Below the pieces are notes generated by a model, which worked only from the letters and a program-made list of their open reading frames with translations, searched no databases and was not told the origin of the DNA. A stretch of DNA of 64,000 nt, taken from the NCBI GenBank assembly GCA_944388385.1, contig CALXIO010000006.1:25016-89015 (forward strand), read 5' to 3'. Positions within the stretch are counted from its first letter, which is position 1, and each line of letters starts with the position of its first letter. Source of the DNA: an uncultured Ruminiclostridium sp. GTDB lineage: Bacteria > Bacillota > Clostridia > Oscillospirales > Ruminococcaceae. The position numbers and the translations under genes were made by a program. This document shows, in pieces, positions 18,201 through 25,673 of this stretch.

Positions 18201-19095
18201 CTTTACTTATATCAACGACAAGTGCTATCGCAGCTCCTATGTATACGGAAGCTATTACACTAAGCCCAGGGCGGTTACTAACCTTAAATCATCAGTTGAC
18301 AGCAACGGTAATGTAACCCTTAGCTGGAGCAAGGCACCCTCAGCACAGGGCTATGTGGTAGAGCAGTATAAAAACGGCTCATGGGTAAGACTTAAAAAGA
18401 TAACAAGCAACGATACTCTTTCCTATACGGTGAAAAATCTTTCATCGGCGACTTCATTCAAATTCAGGGTAATGAGCTATAAATATAATGAAAATGTATG
18501 CTATTGCAGTAGCTACACCAACATTGAGGTGTATACAAAGCCCTCCGTGGTAAGCGGATTTAAGGTAAGTCAGTCTGCTGCTGACAGCGTTACACTTTCA
18601 TGGACCCTTGATTCAGCTGTAACCGGTTATGTAATAGAGCAATATTCATCCGGAAAATGGGTAACAGCGTCAACAATAAGCGGTAAGACCTCCGGAAGCT
18701 ATACAATATCCGGTCTTTCACCAAGCACACAGTGCAATTTCAGAATAAAGTCCTATAAGACTGTAAACAGCACAAATATATACAGTAATCCTGTTTCTCT
18801 TACAGCAAAGACCCTGCCTCCCGTGGTAAGGCTGAGGCTTCTTGCCACATCAGAGGATAGTGTAACGGTGCATTGGGAAAAAACCGACAAGGTAACCGGA
18901 TATATCATCCAGGAGGAAATAAGCGAAGGCAAGTGGGAAAACAAGGCTACAATTACCGATCTTAATACCACTCAGTACACTCTTTCCTATCCCTATGCCA
19001 CAAAGCATTATTTAAGGCTTTGCAGCTATTACAAATACCCCGACGGAACTGTTAAATACAATTATTCATCCACAATAGTAGGCTGGGCATTATAA
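15241..19095 (+). CDS. Large secreted protein with ten fibronectin type III repeats
   Basis: The 1284-residue protein begins with a signal/anchor helix (residues 8-30). About 330 residues of three beta-rich Ig-like (Big) modules follow, each with a VTP or NYTV core. Ten FN3 units of about 93 residues run from residue 367 to the C-terminus. Each unit carries the consensus LSW, then AEGYVVEQY, GKW, TSFTV and FRVM, with paired Cys near the unit end (G-x-CY) in most. No LPXTG motif, dockerin or enzyme domain is visible, so attachment would be by the N-terminal helix or not at all. It probably acts as a spacer or adhesin. The ABC-2 transporter genes lie directly upstream; a functional link is possible but unproven. 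Confidence 0.88.
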   Translation: MSNKRIIAGKIIIPLLTVIVLIVTVGLFAMQTFGAEDIKSISVTPADTILDNSDIIKRQIWDNNTNAYKSYSFYDVYDKDNLTLKITYKSGNTATLKGNEITQYCADNSLSFTVSDGQYNTPWGNGVYPVTYSLGNFSATVNYTVANNSITAVAVTPMRDIELIYELSGSKGLAADSKGKIYSRFEYDLDKEDYYITLTYSNGTTAKYTNYNIEEKTGYKPVFSHAEGNLAVGTHKGSITVGGVTGTFDFKIIENPVASIYFYMADGGNNLVFGKDGYYTYNDKGEPYFHFVYDMTKLYALVTYKNGNEATMSLGTLCSLLYGDLEIKDTQSQSRWKDGTHTLQAVFNNQVYNISFNVSGYEDVALPPVAEINVTQRGSDYVALSWSSVDKADGYILEVYVNDKWTKLATAEGNKSTAYKITNLAPSSNNKFRVKPYIKISDVTFDGVYTAINCYTRPAKVSGLTVKARTDTSITLSWNMEPSAEGYVIEQYKDNKWTRIGRIGSNDVTAFKVIGLSAVTTYKFRLMTFKYQNSVCYTSDYIYSTLVTNPSSVTGLKASKITDTAVTLSWDNNSTAEGYVVECYLNGKWVRQGKISNNTTTSFTVGSLNAYTEYKFKVWAYKYVSGKCYGSGSVYFTCKTKPASPKGLTVTSAGADNILISWNKNTAVDGYVVERYIDGKWTRIGRIGNNSVNFFHVTGLSEDTPYKLRVLSFIYDEKTCNLSPYTYINYSTRPTAVTGFSVRGRGSNYVLLGWNKHSMAEGYVIEQYKNEKWVRIKKLTDNNITSFKVEGVSPYNYRFRIMAYDYSTGMCSCSEYSYVQNTYHPTRITGLKVVSQGSDSIKLFWNRNPTAEGYVVEQKINGVWKRIGRIADNSTTTFTAKNLSSSALCQFRVKAFKYVSGVCYQGEYTYAYTNTIPSAVTNMRLTARGSTSLTFKWDKNPSAEGYVVEQYKNGKWVRVARLGDNNITSYTANELSPSAKYNFRVMSFTYINDKCYRSSYVYGSYYTKPRAVTNLKSSVDSNGNVTLSWSKAPSAQGYVVEQYKNGSWVRLKKITSNDTLSYTVKNLSSATSFKFRVMSYKYNENVCYCSSYTNIEVYTKPSVVSGFKVSQSAADSVTLSWTLDSAVTGYVIEQYSSGKWVTASTISGKTSGSYTISGLSPSTQCNFRIKSYKTVNSTNIYSNPVSLTAKTLPPVVRLRLLATSEDSVTVHWEKTDKVTGYIIQEEISEGKWENKATITDLNTTQYTLSYPYATKHYLRLCSYYKYPDGTVKYNYSSTIVGWAL
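16342..19092 (+). repeat. Tandem FN3-coding repeats (ten units, about 280 bp each)
   Basis: Ten successive coding units share the protein core AEGYVVEQY...GKW, and several keep near-identical DNA around the segments encoding GRIG and EQYKNGKW. The units at residues near 475, 660 and 940 are most alike. The array could expand or contract by recombination. Confidence 0.8.
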
Positions 19096-19100
19096 AAAAT

Positions 19101-19126
19101 AAAACCGGAGGATATCCTCCGGTTTT
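19101..19126. terminator. Bidirectional terminator between the FN3 gene and the glycosyltransferase
   Basis: Near-perfect 13-bp self-complementary arms, AAAACCGGAGGAT and its complement, with A/T tracts on both sides. Confidence 0.88.
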
Positions 19127-19128
19127 TC

Positions 19129-20079
19129 TTATTCATGCCTTTTATATTCATCTATTATAAACTTAGGTCTTTTCTTTACCTCTGTATATATCTTTCCGAT
19201 ATATTCGCCCACAATGCCGAGAGCCATTATCTGAAGTCCCGACAAAAACCAAAGAGAGCACATAAGACTGCTCCAGCCTGCCACGGTAATACCAAGTATA
19301 TTTGAAACTATGGTGTAGATTATAAAGCCTATGCTTATAAGAAATACCACAAAGCCAAGCACGGTAACCAGTCTTATTGGCTTTATCGAAAAGCTGGTGA
19401 TACCGTCAAAGGCAAAGGAAAGCATCTTTTTAAGGGGATACTTTGATTCACCTGCAAAGCGTTCGCTTCTTTCGTAATATACAATATCACTCTTAAAGCC
19501 TATCTGCTTTACAATGCCCCGGAGGAATAAATTTACCTCCTTAAACTGAGATAATGCCTCAACTGCTCTTTTTGACATAAGGCGATAGTCAGCGTGATTG
19601 TCAACTATATCCACCCCAAGCAGCTGCATTAGCTTATAGAACATACCGGCGGTGCCTCTCTTAAAGGCGGTATCGGTTTTCCTTGAGGAACGAACCCCGT
19701 AAACTATATCACAGCCCTCATAGTATTTATCCACAAACTGATCCACGGCATTTATATCATCCTGAAGGTCTGCGTCCATGGAAATTATCATATCCGCATC
19801 CTCCTTAGCTGTCATAAGACCAGCTAAAAGGGCGTTCTGATGACCCTTGTTGCGGCTGAGCTTAATTCCGCCGAAAATATCGTCGACTTCATAAAGCTCG
19901 GAAATTATTTCCCAGGTTTTATCCTTAGAACCGTCATCCACAAATATTATTCTGCTTTTATCTGAAATCTTGTCCGCCTTAATAAGGGAAGAGAGCTTTT
20001 CGCGAAGCCTTTTTGAGGTTTCGGGAAGTACAGCCTCTTCGTTATAGCAGGGAACAACCACATAAAGTATATCTGCCAC
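19129..20079 (-). CDS. Polyprenyl-phosphate glycosyltransferase, GT2 family (GtrB/DPM1-like)
   Basis: The 316-residue enzyme has an N-terminal GT-A domain (VVPCYNEE at 8-15, DDGSKD near 50, metal-binding DADLQDD near 102) and two C-terminal membrane helices (about 230-255 and 268-290). This is the layout of enzymes that transfer a sugar from a nucleotide donor to a lipid phosphate carrier at the inner face of the membrane, for wall-polymer or protein glycosylation. The start is GTG at 20079 with AAAGGAAGA upstream. It is a single gene; no flippase or acceptor transferase is adjacent. Confidence 0.88.
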   Translation of the reverse strand: MADILYVVVPCYNEEAVLPETSKRLREKLSSLIKADKISDKSRIIFVDDGSKDKTWEIISELYEVDDIFGGIKLSRNKGHQNALLAGLMTAKEDADMIISMDADLQDDINAVDQFVDKYYEGCDIVYGVRSSRKTDTAFKRGTAGMFYKLMQLLGVDIVDNHADYRLMSKRAVEALSQFKEVNLFLRGIVKQIGFKSDIVYYERSERFAGESKYPLKKMLSFAFDGITSFSIKPIRLVTVLGFVVFLISIGFIIYTIVSNILGITVAGWSSLMCSLWFLSGLQIMALGIVGEYIGKIYTEVKKRPKFIIDEYKRHE

Positions 20080-20116
20080 CTTGCTCTTCCTTTCGGTGAA
20101 TTTATTGTCTTTGTCT

Positions 20117-20145
20117 ATTATAATGTTTTTGCCGGGGTTTGTAAA
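20117..20145 (-). promoter_or_regulatory. Promoter of the GT2 gene
   Basis: Minus-strand TTTACA (20140-20145), 17-bp spacer, TATAAT (20117-20122). Confidence 0.78.
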
Positions 20146-20439
20146 GGGTTTTTCTTAAGTTTTTCTTTTATTTTCACTTAAATTTCGCAAATTTGTCCTT
20201 ATTTTTGTAAAAATTTATGGCATAATTTTAGCGCCCGGGAATATAATTATATTCTGTGGGGTTATGATATAAATATTATATTAAAATTACGACAATATTT
20301 CCAAACATTATGTAAAAATTCACAAAATGCCTTGATTTTAGTTAAGAATTATGGTATAATTTAGATAAATAGAGATAAACATTGTCATGATTTTAAAATA
20401 TCTTCTCCACAATAATAATCCTCACAGGAGGCGAGCGCA
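20146..20439. other. AT-rich divergent intergenic region
   Basis: The 360-bp gap between the divergent genes holds the two promoters. It also contains a second -10-like CATAAT at 20221 without a -35 box, and a 16-bp palindrome GAATATAATTATATTC near 20239. I see no open frame and no recognisable riboswitch in the roughly 75-nt leader of the rightward gene. Confidence 0.5.
20332..20360 (+). promoter_or_regulatory. Promoter of the degenerate GGDEF/EAL gene
   Basis: TTGATT (20332-20337), 17-bp spacer, TATAAT (20355-20360) with an extended TG element. Confidence 0.8.
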
Positions 20440-22998
20440 TTGGAGCTTAATACAAATGACAAAAAATTCTTTAATGTGACAATTTCTTTCGCTAAGGGAT
20501 TTCCCCTTACAATAAACAAAGGACAGGATAACGAGGAAGTATACCCCTCCCTTACTGAGCTTATACATACAGACGACATACCCCCTTTAAGTCAGCTTTT
20601 TGCAGATGTATCCATGGAAAAAAAGGACACGGTGGAGGCCCATTGTCGCTTTAAGGTAAAGGAGGATTACCATTGGTTTTTCATTTCGGTAAATCCCTTC
20701 TATGAACAAGGGGTACCCGTAGGGCTTCAGGGTATTATGTGCGATGTGTCAAATTATCTTGATTCAAGCACGGATGATCTTGTTTACAAGGAATTCAGAT
20801 ACCGAAGAAATATGTGTATAAGGGAGCTTAGCGGAGAGAGTATAAGGCTTGAGGAGGTACTGGATAAAAAGTACCTTAAGGGTATACAAAAGCCCTTTGC
20901 AAAGCAGCATATATATTCTGCCATTACCGACAGTCAGGGTAAACTTATCTGCACCCCCGACGGACAAAATCACGGCCTTAAGGAAAACGACTTTAAATTT
21001 ATAAAAAAGCAAAGCATAAGGATAAATCACCTTGTCAGCGGCTACTGGACCCTTTGTGCAAAAACAGAGGAATTGCTTAATGAAAATCTTCCCTTGTTTG
21101 AAACTCTGGTTCAGACTGTATCAAGAATGGCAAATGCCATAGTGGTGGTTTTAAGGGAAATGGACAACGCCCAGAATGCCAATAAGATGCTTAGTAAGAA
21201 TGTGGAGGAGCAGATTCTTCTTAACAATATCTATGATATTATAATGAAGACACCCAGTTCCCAAAAGGCACTTGATTCTATTTTATCCCTTGTGGGGGGA
21301 TATTTCGGTCTTGACAGAATATCCGTAATAGATGTTCATACCGGGGATAATGACTTTTTCTGGTCTGCAGACAGAAAATATGACACCCTTGTGACCTTGG
21401 AGGGGGCAAAAAGACTTTCTCCGGCGGGTTTTCCCCATATAATAGATGACCTTGCGGAAAATTCCGCCAGCTTTTCGGATGAAAGCGGAAACGACCTTGA
21501 AAAGCTTGGGGTGGGGGCTTATGCCATATTCAGGCTTTTTGATTCCGGCAGCAGCGGAGGCTGTATAGCCTATGAGGTAATGGAGAAAAAGCGCAGCTGG
21601 ACGCAAAGGGAAAGAAAACAGCTCAGAAACATTTCCCAGATAATTTCCTCTGTTATTATGCGTAAAAATACCCAGGATAAGCTGGACGAATCCAACGAAA
21701 AAATGCAGGAGCTGGCATTTTATGATTCCATATTCAAAGTGCCTAACCGCACAAGGCTTAATAAGGATCTTACCGCCATACTCGAAAACGGGGGAGAGGG
21801 CTCTCTAATAGCCTTCAAGATAGCCAATACAAGGGCATTGTCAGCGGTAAACGGCCATTCCTATGCGGATATGCTGGTAAGAAGCATAGCGAGATATTTA
21901 ACCTCCCTTCCCGTAAAGGACTTAGGGGTATATTACTTCACAAACTCCATATTTATGCTTAATTTACCGGGCTGTGTGGGTAGTGAACCTAAAAAACTGG
22001 CTGAAATGCTGGTAACAAGATTTTTAAAGCCCTGGATATTTGACGGCAGGGAATATTCCATAAACTGCTGTCTTGGTATAGCATACTATCCCCTTAACGG
22101 CAAGACCTCAGAACAGCTATGCAAGGCGGCAAGTGTGGCCATGTACAGAGCAAGGGATTTTCGTAAGAACAGCTATACCTTCTTTTCGGGGGCACTTGAA
22201 AAAAGCCCCGGCTATGCAAGTGAGCTGGAGGCAAGGTTCAACGAGATAATAGGGGATGATATGCACGGGCTTACCCTTTCATTTCAGCCGGTGTATGAGC
22301 TTAAAACCGGTAAGGTAAGCTATGTAAGGGCATTTCCCAGAATGAAGGATGAGAAATTCGGGGATATACCGGATTCCACCCTTAATGCCCTTGCGGAAAC
22401 CACCGGGGCTTATGATAAGATGGACCTTTTTGTCCTGGAGGGAGCTTGCAGATTTTGTGCAGAGGGCAGAAAAAATATTGACCCCTCCATGAGAGTGTCG
22501 GTAAGAATAGACAGCGCCACATTACAGTCAGGGGCGATAATATCCGCAGTCAGGGAAAGGCTTATAAAATATAAGCTTCCTGCCGACAGCCTTATAATAG
22601 GCATACAGCTAAGGCAGAATTTATCCTATGCGGATAACACCGCCATACTGTCCGAGCTTAACTCCATGGGGGTTATTATAGGGGTAGACTGCGAGGGGGC
22701 GGAGGATGTTTCCTTAAAGGCACTTAGAAGCAATTATATCAACATAATCGCCATACCTAACCGCCTTTTGATAAACGGAAGCGACAACTTTAACAAGGAG
22801 CTTACCGAGGCCATAGTTTCCCTTGCCCATTGTCGTAAAATGACCGTCACCGCAAACAATGTGGAGGACGAGGCACAGCTTGAAATTGCAAGGCTTTGCG
22901 GTGTGGACTGTGTAAACGGAAGTGACTGTCTTTTAAGCACAGAGGAGATAAGCACCGGGGGACTGCTTGCGGGTCTTCAGTCAGCTAATGTAAAGTAA
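20440..22998 (+). CDS. PAS-GAF-GGDEF-EAL protein with degenerate catalytic motifs
   Basis: This 852-residue cytoplasmic protein starts at TTG with CAGGAGG upstream. A PAS-like domain lies at about 15-115 and a GAF-like domain at about 275-415. A GGDEF-fold domain at about 425-585 begins with the usual YDSIFKVPNRTRLN. An EAL-fold domain covers about 605-850. The expected catalytic residues are missing: the GGDEF position reads TNSIF, the EALLR position reads RAFPR (residues 630-634), and the DDFG position reads VDCEG. It therefore most likely neither makes nor degrades c-di-GMP. Homologous pseudo-enzymes act as nucleotide sensors or scaffolds; that role is inference. It has its own strong promoter and terminator. 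Confidence 0.8.
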   Translation: MELNTNDKKFFNVTISFAKGFPLTINKGQDNEEVYPSLTELIHTDDIPPLSQLFADVSMEKKDTVEAHCRFKVKEDYHWFFISVNPFYEQGVPVGLQGIMCDVSNYLDSSTDDLVYKEFRYRRNMCIRELSGESIRLEEVLDKKYLKGIQKPFAKQHIYSAITDSQGKLICTPDGQNHGLKENDFKFIKKQSIRINHLVSGYWTLCAKTEELLNENLPLFETLVQTVSRMANAIVVVLREMDNAQNANKMLSKNVEEQILLNNIYDIIMKTPSSQKALDSILSLVGGYFGLDRISVIDVHTGDNDFFWSADRKYDTLVTLEGAKRLSPAGFPHIIDDLAENSASFSDESGNDLEKLGVGAYAIFRLFDSGSSGGCIAYEVMEKKRSWTQRERKQLRNISQIISSVIMRKNTQDKLDESNEKMQELAFYDSIFKVPNRTRLNKDLTAILENGGEGSLIAFKIANTRALSAVNGHSYADMLVRSIARYLTSLPVKDLGVYYFTNSIFMLNLPGCVGSEPKKLAEMLVTRFLKPWIFDGREYSINCCLGIAYYPLNGKTSEQLCKAASVAMYRARDFRKNSYTFFSGALEKSPGYASELEARFNEIIGDDMHGLTLSFQPVYELKTGKVSYVRAFPRMKDEKFGDIPDSTLNALAETTGAYDKMDLFVLEGACRFCAEGRKNIDPSMRVSVRIDSATLQSGAIISAVRERLIKYKLPADSLIIGIQLRQNLSYADNTAILSELNSMGVIIGVDCEGAEDVSLKALRSNYINIIAIPNRLLINGSDNFNKELTEAIVSLAHCRKMTVTANNVEDEAQLEIARLCGVDCVNGSDCLLSTEEISTGGLLAGLQSANVK

Positions 22999-23019
22999 TA
23001 CTGTATACATTGTAAAAAT

Positions 23020-23052
23020 GCCGAAGATTTTTCAGTAAATCTTCGGCTTTTT
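23020..23052 (+). terminator. Terminator of the degenerate GGDEF/EAL gene
   Basis: GCCGAAGATTT / AAATCTTCGGC 11-bp stem, loop TTCAGT, then TTTTT. Confidence 0.9.
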
Positions 23053-23102
23053 GTATCTTATTTGAAAAAAGCAAAGTAATTTAAGTTTTGTTGTCGTAGG
23101 TA

Positions 23103-23131
23103 TTGAAAAAGAGGGTGAATAGGGGTATAAT
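23103..23131 (+). promoter_or_regulatory. Promoter of the rodA-galK pair
   Basis: TTGAAA (23103-23108), 17-bp spacer, TATAAT (23126-23131). Confidence 0.8.
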
Positions 23132-23197
23132 AAAATAAGTATATATAAGAGAAAAAACGGAAATTTATGTGGAAATATTACTTTATCGAGTGACAAT

Positions 23198-24352
23198 ATG
23201 AAATTTATCCTTACCAATATCAGAAAATACTTCGGCAGACTTGATAAGCTGTTGCTTCTTTTGTGTATGGGTATATGCGCCTTCAGCGTGTTTTTGCTTT
23301 ATACACTTAATGAAAATGACATAAGCGCCTTTGTAAGCGACTCCCAGTATAAGACCCAGCTTGTGGCGTCCATAGGGGGAATAATAGCGGCTCTTATCAT
23401 CGCCGGAATAAACTATCAGTTTGTGGCAAAGCTGTGGTATATATATGCCCCCTTGTCCCTTATCTTGACCCTTTTGCTTTTTACTCCCCTTGGGGTACAG
23501 CGTGAGGGTGCGGATGATATAGGGTGGCTTAATTTAGGCTTTATTCAGTTTCAGCCCTCTGAAATATTAAAGCTGGCCTTTATTTTGTCCCTTGCTTATC
23601 ACCTGTCTAAGGTGGAGGACAGAATGAATGAGCCCATTCATTTTATACTGCTGTGTATACACGGGGCAGTTCCCACCCTTATTATAAGGAAAACGGGAGA
23701 TGACGGCTCTGCCATGGTATTTATTTTTATATTCTTCTGTATGATGTTTGCGGCAGGTCTTTCCTGGAAGTATCTTGTGCTTATTGCTGTTGCAATTCCT
23801 CCGGCGGTGTATGTGCTGTGGAATTATATTATGCAGCCCCACCAGAGAAAGCGTTTTCAGATACTGTGGGATACCGCCCTGCAGGAGGAGGAAGCCCTGG
23901 GTATATATATGCAGCCCCGACTTGGTAAAATCGCCCTTGGCTCAGGGGGACTTACAGGTCAGGGACTTTTCGGGGGAAATTACACCTACGTTCCCGAAAT
24001 ACACAATGACTATATATTCGCCTATATAGGAATGACTATGGGATTTTTGGGCTGTGTGCTGGTGGTGTTTTTACTGGCAGGACTATCCCTTAAAATACTG
24101 TCAAATGCAAGCTCTGCAAGGGACACCCTTGGCAGGCTTATATGTATAGGAGTGTTTGCACTTATTGTGTTTCACTCTACGGTAAATATCGGTATGGTTA
24201 TAGGCGTAGCGCCGGTTATAGGTATACCGTTACCGTTTTTCAGCGCAGGCGGTACTTCGGTGCTGTGTCTGTTTATAGCAATAGGAATGGTGCTTAGTGT
24301 ATCCTTCCACAACATGAAAAGGTATCACCTTTTCTATTCGGAAAATGACTGA
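23198..24352 (+). CDS. rodA: SEDS-family peptidoglycan polymerase, RodA type
   Basis: The 384-residue protein has about ten membrane segments and the SEDS signatures FQPSEILKLAFI, LTGQGLFGG, PEIHNDYIFAYIG (with the conserved acidic Asp) and PLPFFSAGGTS. RodA proteins polymerise lipid II glycan strands with a class B PBP during cell elongation. Features placing it nearer RodA than FtsW are the short N-terminus and the ADDIGWLNLG loop. No class B PBP or mreBCD lies adjacent. The ribosome site is weak (GAGTGA), so the start is less certain than the frame. It ends 20 bases before the galactokinase-like gene. Confidence 0.88.
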   Translation: MKFILTNIRKYFGRLDKLLLLLCMGICAFSVFLLYTLNENDISAFVSDSQYKTQLVASIGGIIAALIIAGINYQFVAKLWYIYAPLSLILTLLLFTPLGVQREGADDIGWLNLGFIQFQPSEILKLAFILSLAYHLSKVEDRMNEPIHFILLCIHGAVPTLIIRKTGDDGSAMVFIFIFFCMMFAAGLSWKYLVLIAVAIPPAVYVLWNYIMQPHQRKRFQILWDTALQEEEALGIYMQPRLGKIALGSGGLTGQGLFGGNYTYVPEIHNDYIFAYIGMTMGFLGCVLVVFLLAGLSLKILSNASSARDTLGRLICIGVFALIVFHSTVNIGMVIGVAPVIGIPLPFFSAGGTSVLCLFIAIGMVLSVSFHNMKRYHLFYSEND

Positions 24353-24372
24353 TTAAAAGAAAGGAAAGAATT

Positions 24373-25644
24373 ATGGCAAAGCAGGTAATTCGCAAGCTGA
24401 GTGAGATTTATACTGAAGGGTCACTTTCATCACAGAGGGAAAGATACGATAAGGCAATAAAGGAATTCTGTGAATTCTTCGGCACAGATGATACGGGTAT
24501 CAGAGTATTCTCCGCCCCCGGCAGAACAGAGGTAGGAGGAAACCACACCGACCACAACCACGGCAAGGTTTTAGCCGCAGGTGTAAACCTTGATGTTATT
24601 GCCATTGTAAAGCCCACAGAGGATAACACGGTTATCGTAAAGAGTGAGGGCTTCCCGGTGGATAAGATAGATATTACCATACTTGAGCCTCAGCAGGAGG
24701 AAAAAAATTCCTCTGCCGCCCTTATAAGAGGTGTATGTAAGGGCTTTAAGAATGAGGGTCTTAAAATAGGCGGCTTTATTGCCTATACCACCTCCAATGT
24801 GCTTAAAGGCTCAGGACTTTCCAGCTCTGCCGCCTTTGAGGTGCTTATAGGAAATATCCTTTCCGGACTTTATAACGACAGGGGAGTAAATCCCATAAAG
24901 ATTGCCCAGATAGCCCAGTATGCGGAAAATGTATTTTTCGGTAAGCCAAGCGGCCTTATGGATCAGATGGCAAGCTCGGTAGGCGGCTTTGTGGCAATAG
25001 ATTTCAAGAATACAGAAGCCCCCATAGTTGAAAATATCAAGGTGGATTTCGGCTCATTTAATCATGCCCTTTGCATTATTGATACAAAGGCCGACCATGC
25101 GGATCTGACAGATGAATATGCGGCTATTCCCAATGAAATGAAGGCAATAGCCCAGTATTTCTCCACAAGCTACTTAAGGGAAATTGCAAGAGCAGATGTT
25201 ATACTTAATGTGAATATATTAAGAGAAAAGTACGGAGACCGTGCGGTGCTTCGTGCCCTTCACTTCTTTGAGGAAAATGAAAGGGTGGATAAGCTGGTTC
25301 ATTCCTTAAAGCACGGCAATTTCGAGGACTTTTTAAGCAGTATAAACGAAAGCGGTAATTCAAGCTACAAGTACCTTCAGAATATCTATGCGGTATCAGA
25401 CTATACCCACCAGGCTGTGGGTGTTGCCCTTAATATAGCTGAACACGCCCTTGCAAGAAAGGGTGCTTGCCGTGTACATGGCGGCGGCTTTGCAGGTACT
25501 ATCCAGGCATTTGTTCCCAACGATATGTTAAGACAGTTCAAAATGGATATGGAAAAGGTATTCGGTGCTGAGAGCTGTCATGTGCTTAATATCCGTCCCT
25601 ACGGCGGTGTTGAGGTGGACATAACAAAAGAGGAGGAGGAATAA
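24373..25644 (+). CDS. Galactokinase-like GHMP kinase
   Basis: The 423-residue protein has the GHMP kinase layout. A galactokinase-type signature GRTEVGGNHTDHNHG starts at residue 50, the ATP loop LKGSGLSSSAAFE is near 148, and GGGFAGT is in the C-terminal domain. Classical GalK reads GRVNLIGEHTDYN at the first motif, so this is the variant often annotated as galactokinase in Clostridia. Phosphorylation of galactose or a related sugar such as galacturonate is likely but not certain. There are no galE/galT neighbours; it follows rodA, apparently in one transcript. The ribosome site is AAGAAAGGA. Confidence 0.8.
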   Translation: MAKQVIRKLSEIYTEGSLSSQRERYDKAIKEFCEFFGTDDTGIRVFSAPGRTEVGGNHTDHNHGKVLAAGVNLDVIAIVKPTEDNTVIVKSEGFPVDKIDITILEPQQEEKNSSAALIRGVCKGFKNEGLKIGGFIAYTTSNVLKGSGLSSSAAFEVLIGNILSGLYNDRGVNPIKIAQIAQYAENVFFGKPSGLMDQMASSVGGFVAIDFKNTEAPIVENIKVDFGSFNHALCIIDTKADHADLTDEYAAIPNEMKAIAQYFSTSYLREIARADVILNVNILREKYGDRAVLRALHFFEENERVDKLVHSLKHGNFEDFLSSINESGNSSYKYLQNIYAVSDYTHQAVGVALNIAEHALARKGACRVHGGGFAGTIQAFVPNDMLRQFKMDMEKVFGAESCHVLNIRPYGGVEVDITKEEEE

Positions 25645-25648
25645 AAAA

Positions 25649-25672
25649 AGCAAGCCCTGAGGCCTGCCTTTG
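25649..25672. terminator. Weak convergent hairpin between the galactokinase-like gene and hflX
   Basis: GCAAGCC-CTGA-GGCCTGC with one mismatch and A/T-rich flanks. It is a plausible but weak shared terminator. Confidence 0.45.
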
Positions 25673-25673
25673 A

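Noticed and set aside
16342..19092. Regular repeats that could suggest a repeat array such as CRISPR
   Set aside because: The period is about 280 bp, in frame, and encodes FN3 domains; no short conserved repeats with unique spacers exist.
20221..20226. Second -10-like box in the 20.1-20.4 kb intergenic region
   Set aside because: No -35 element lies at an acceptable distance, and a much better promoter exists downstream.
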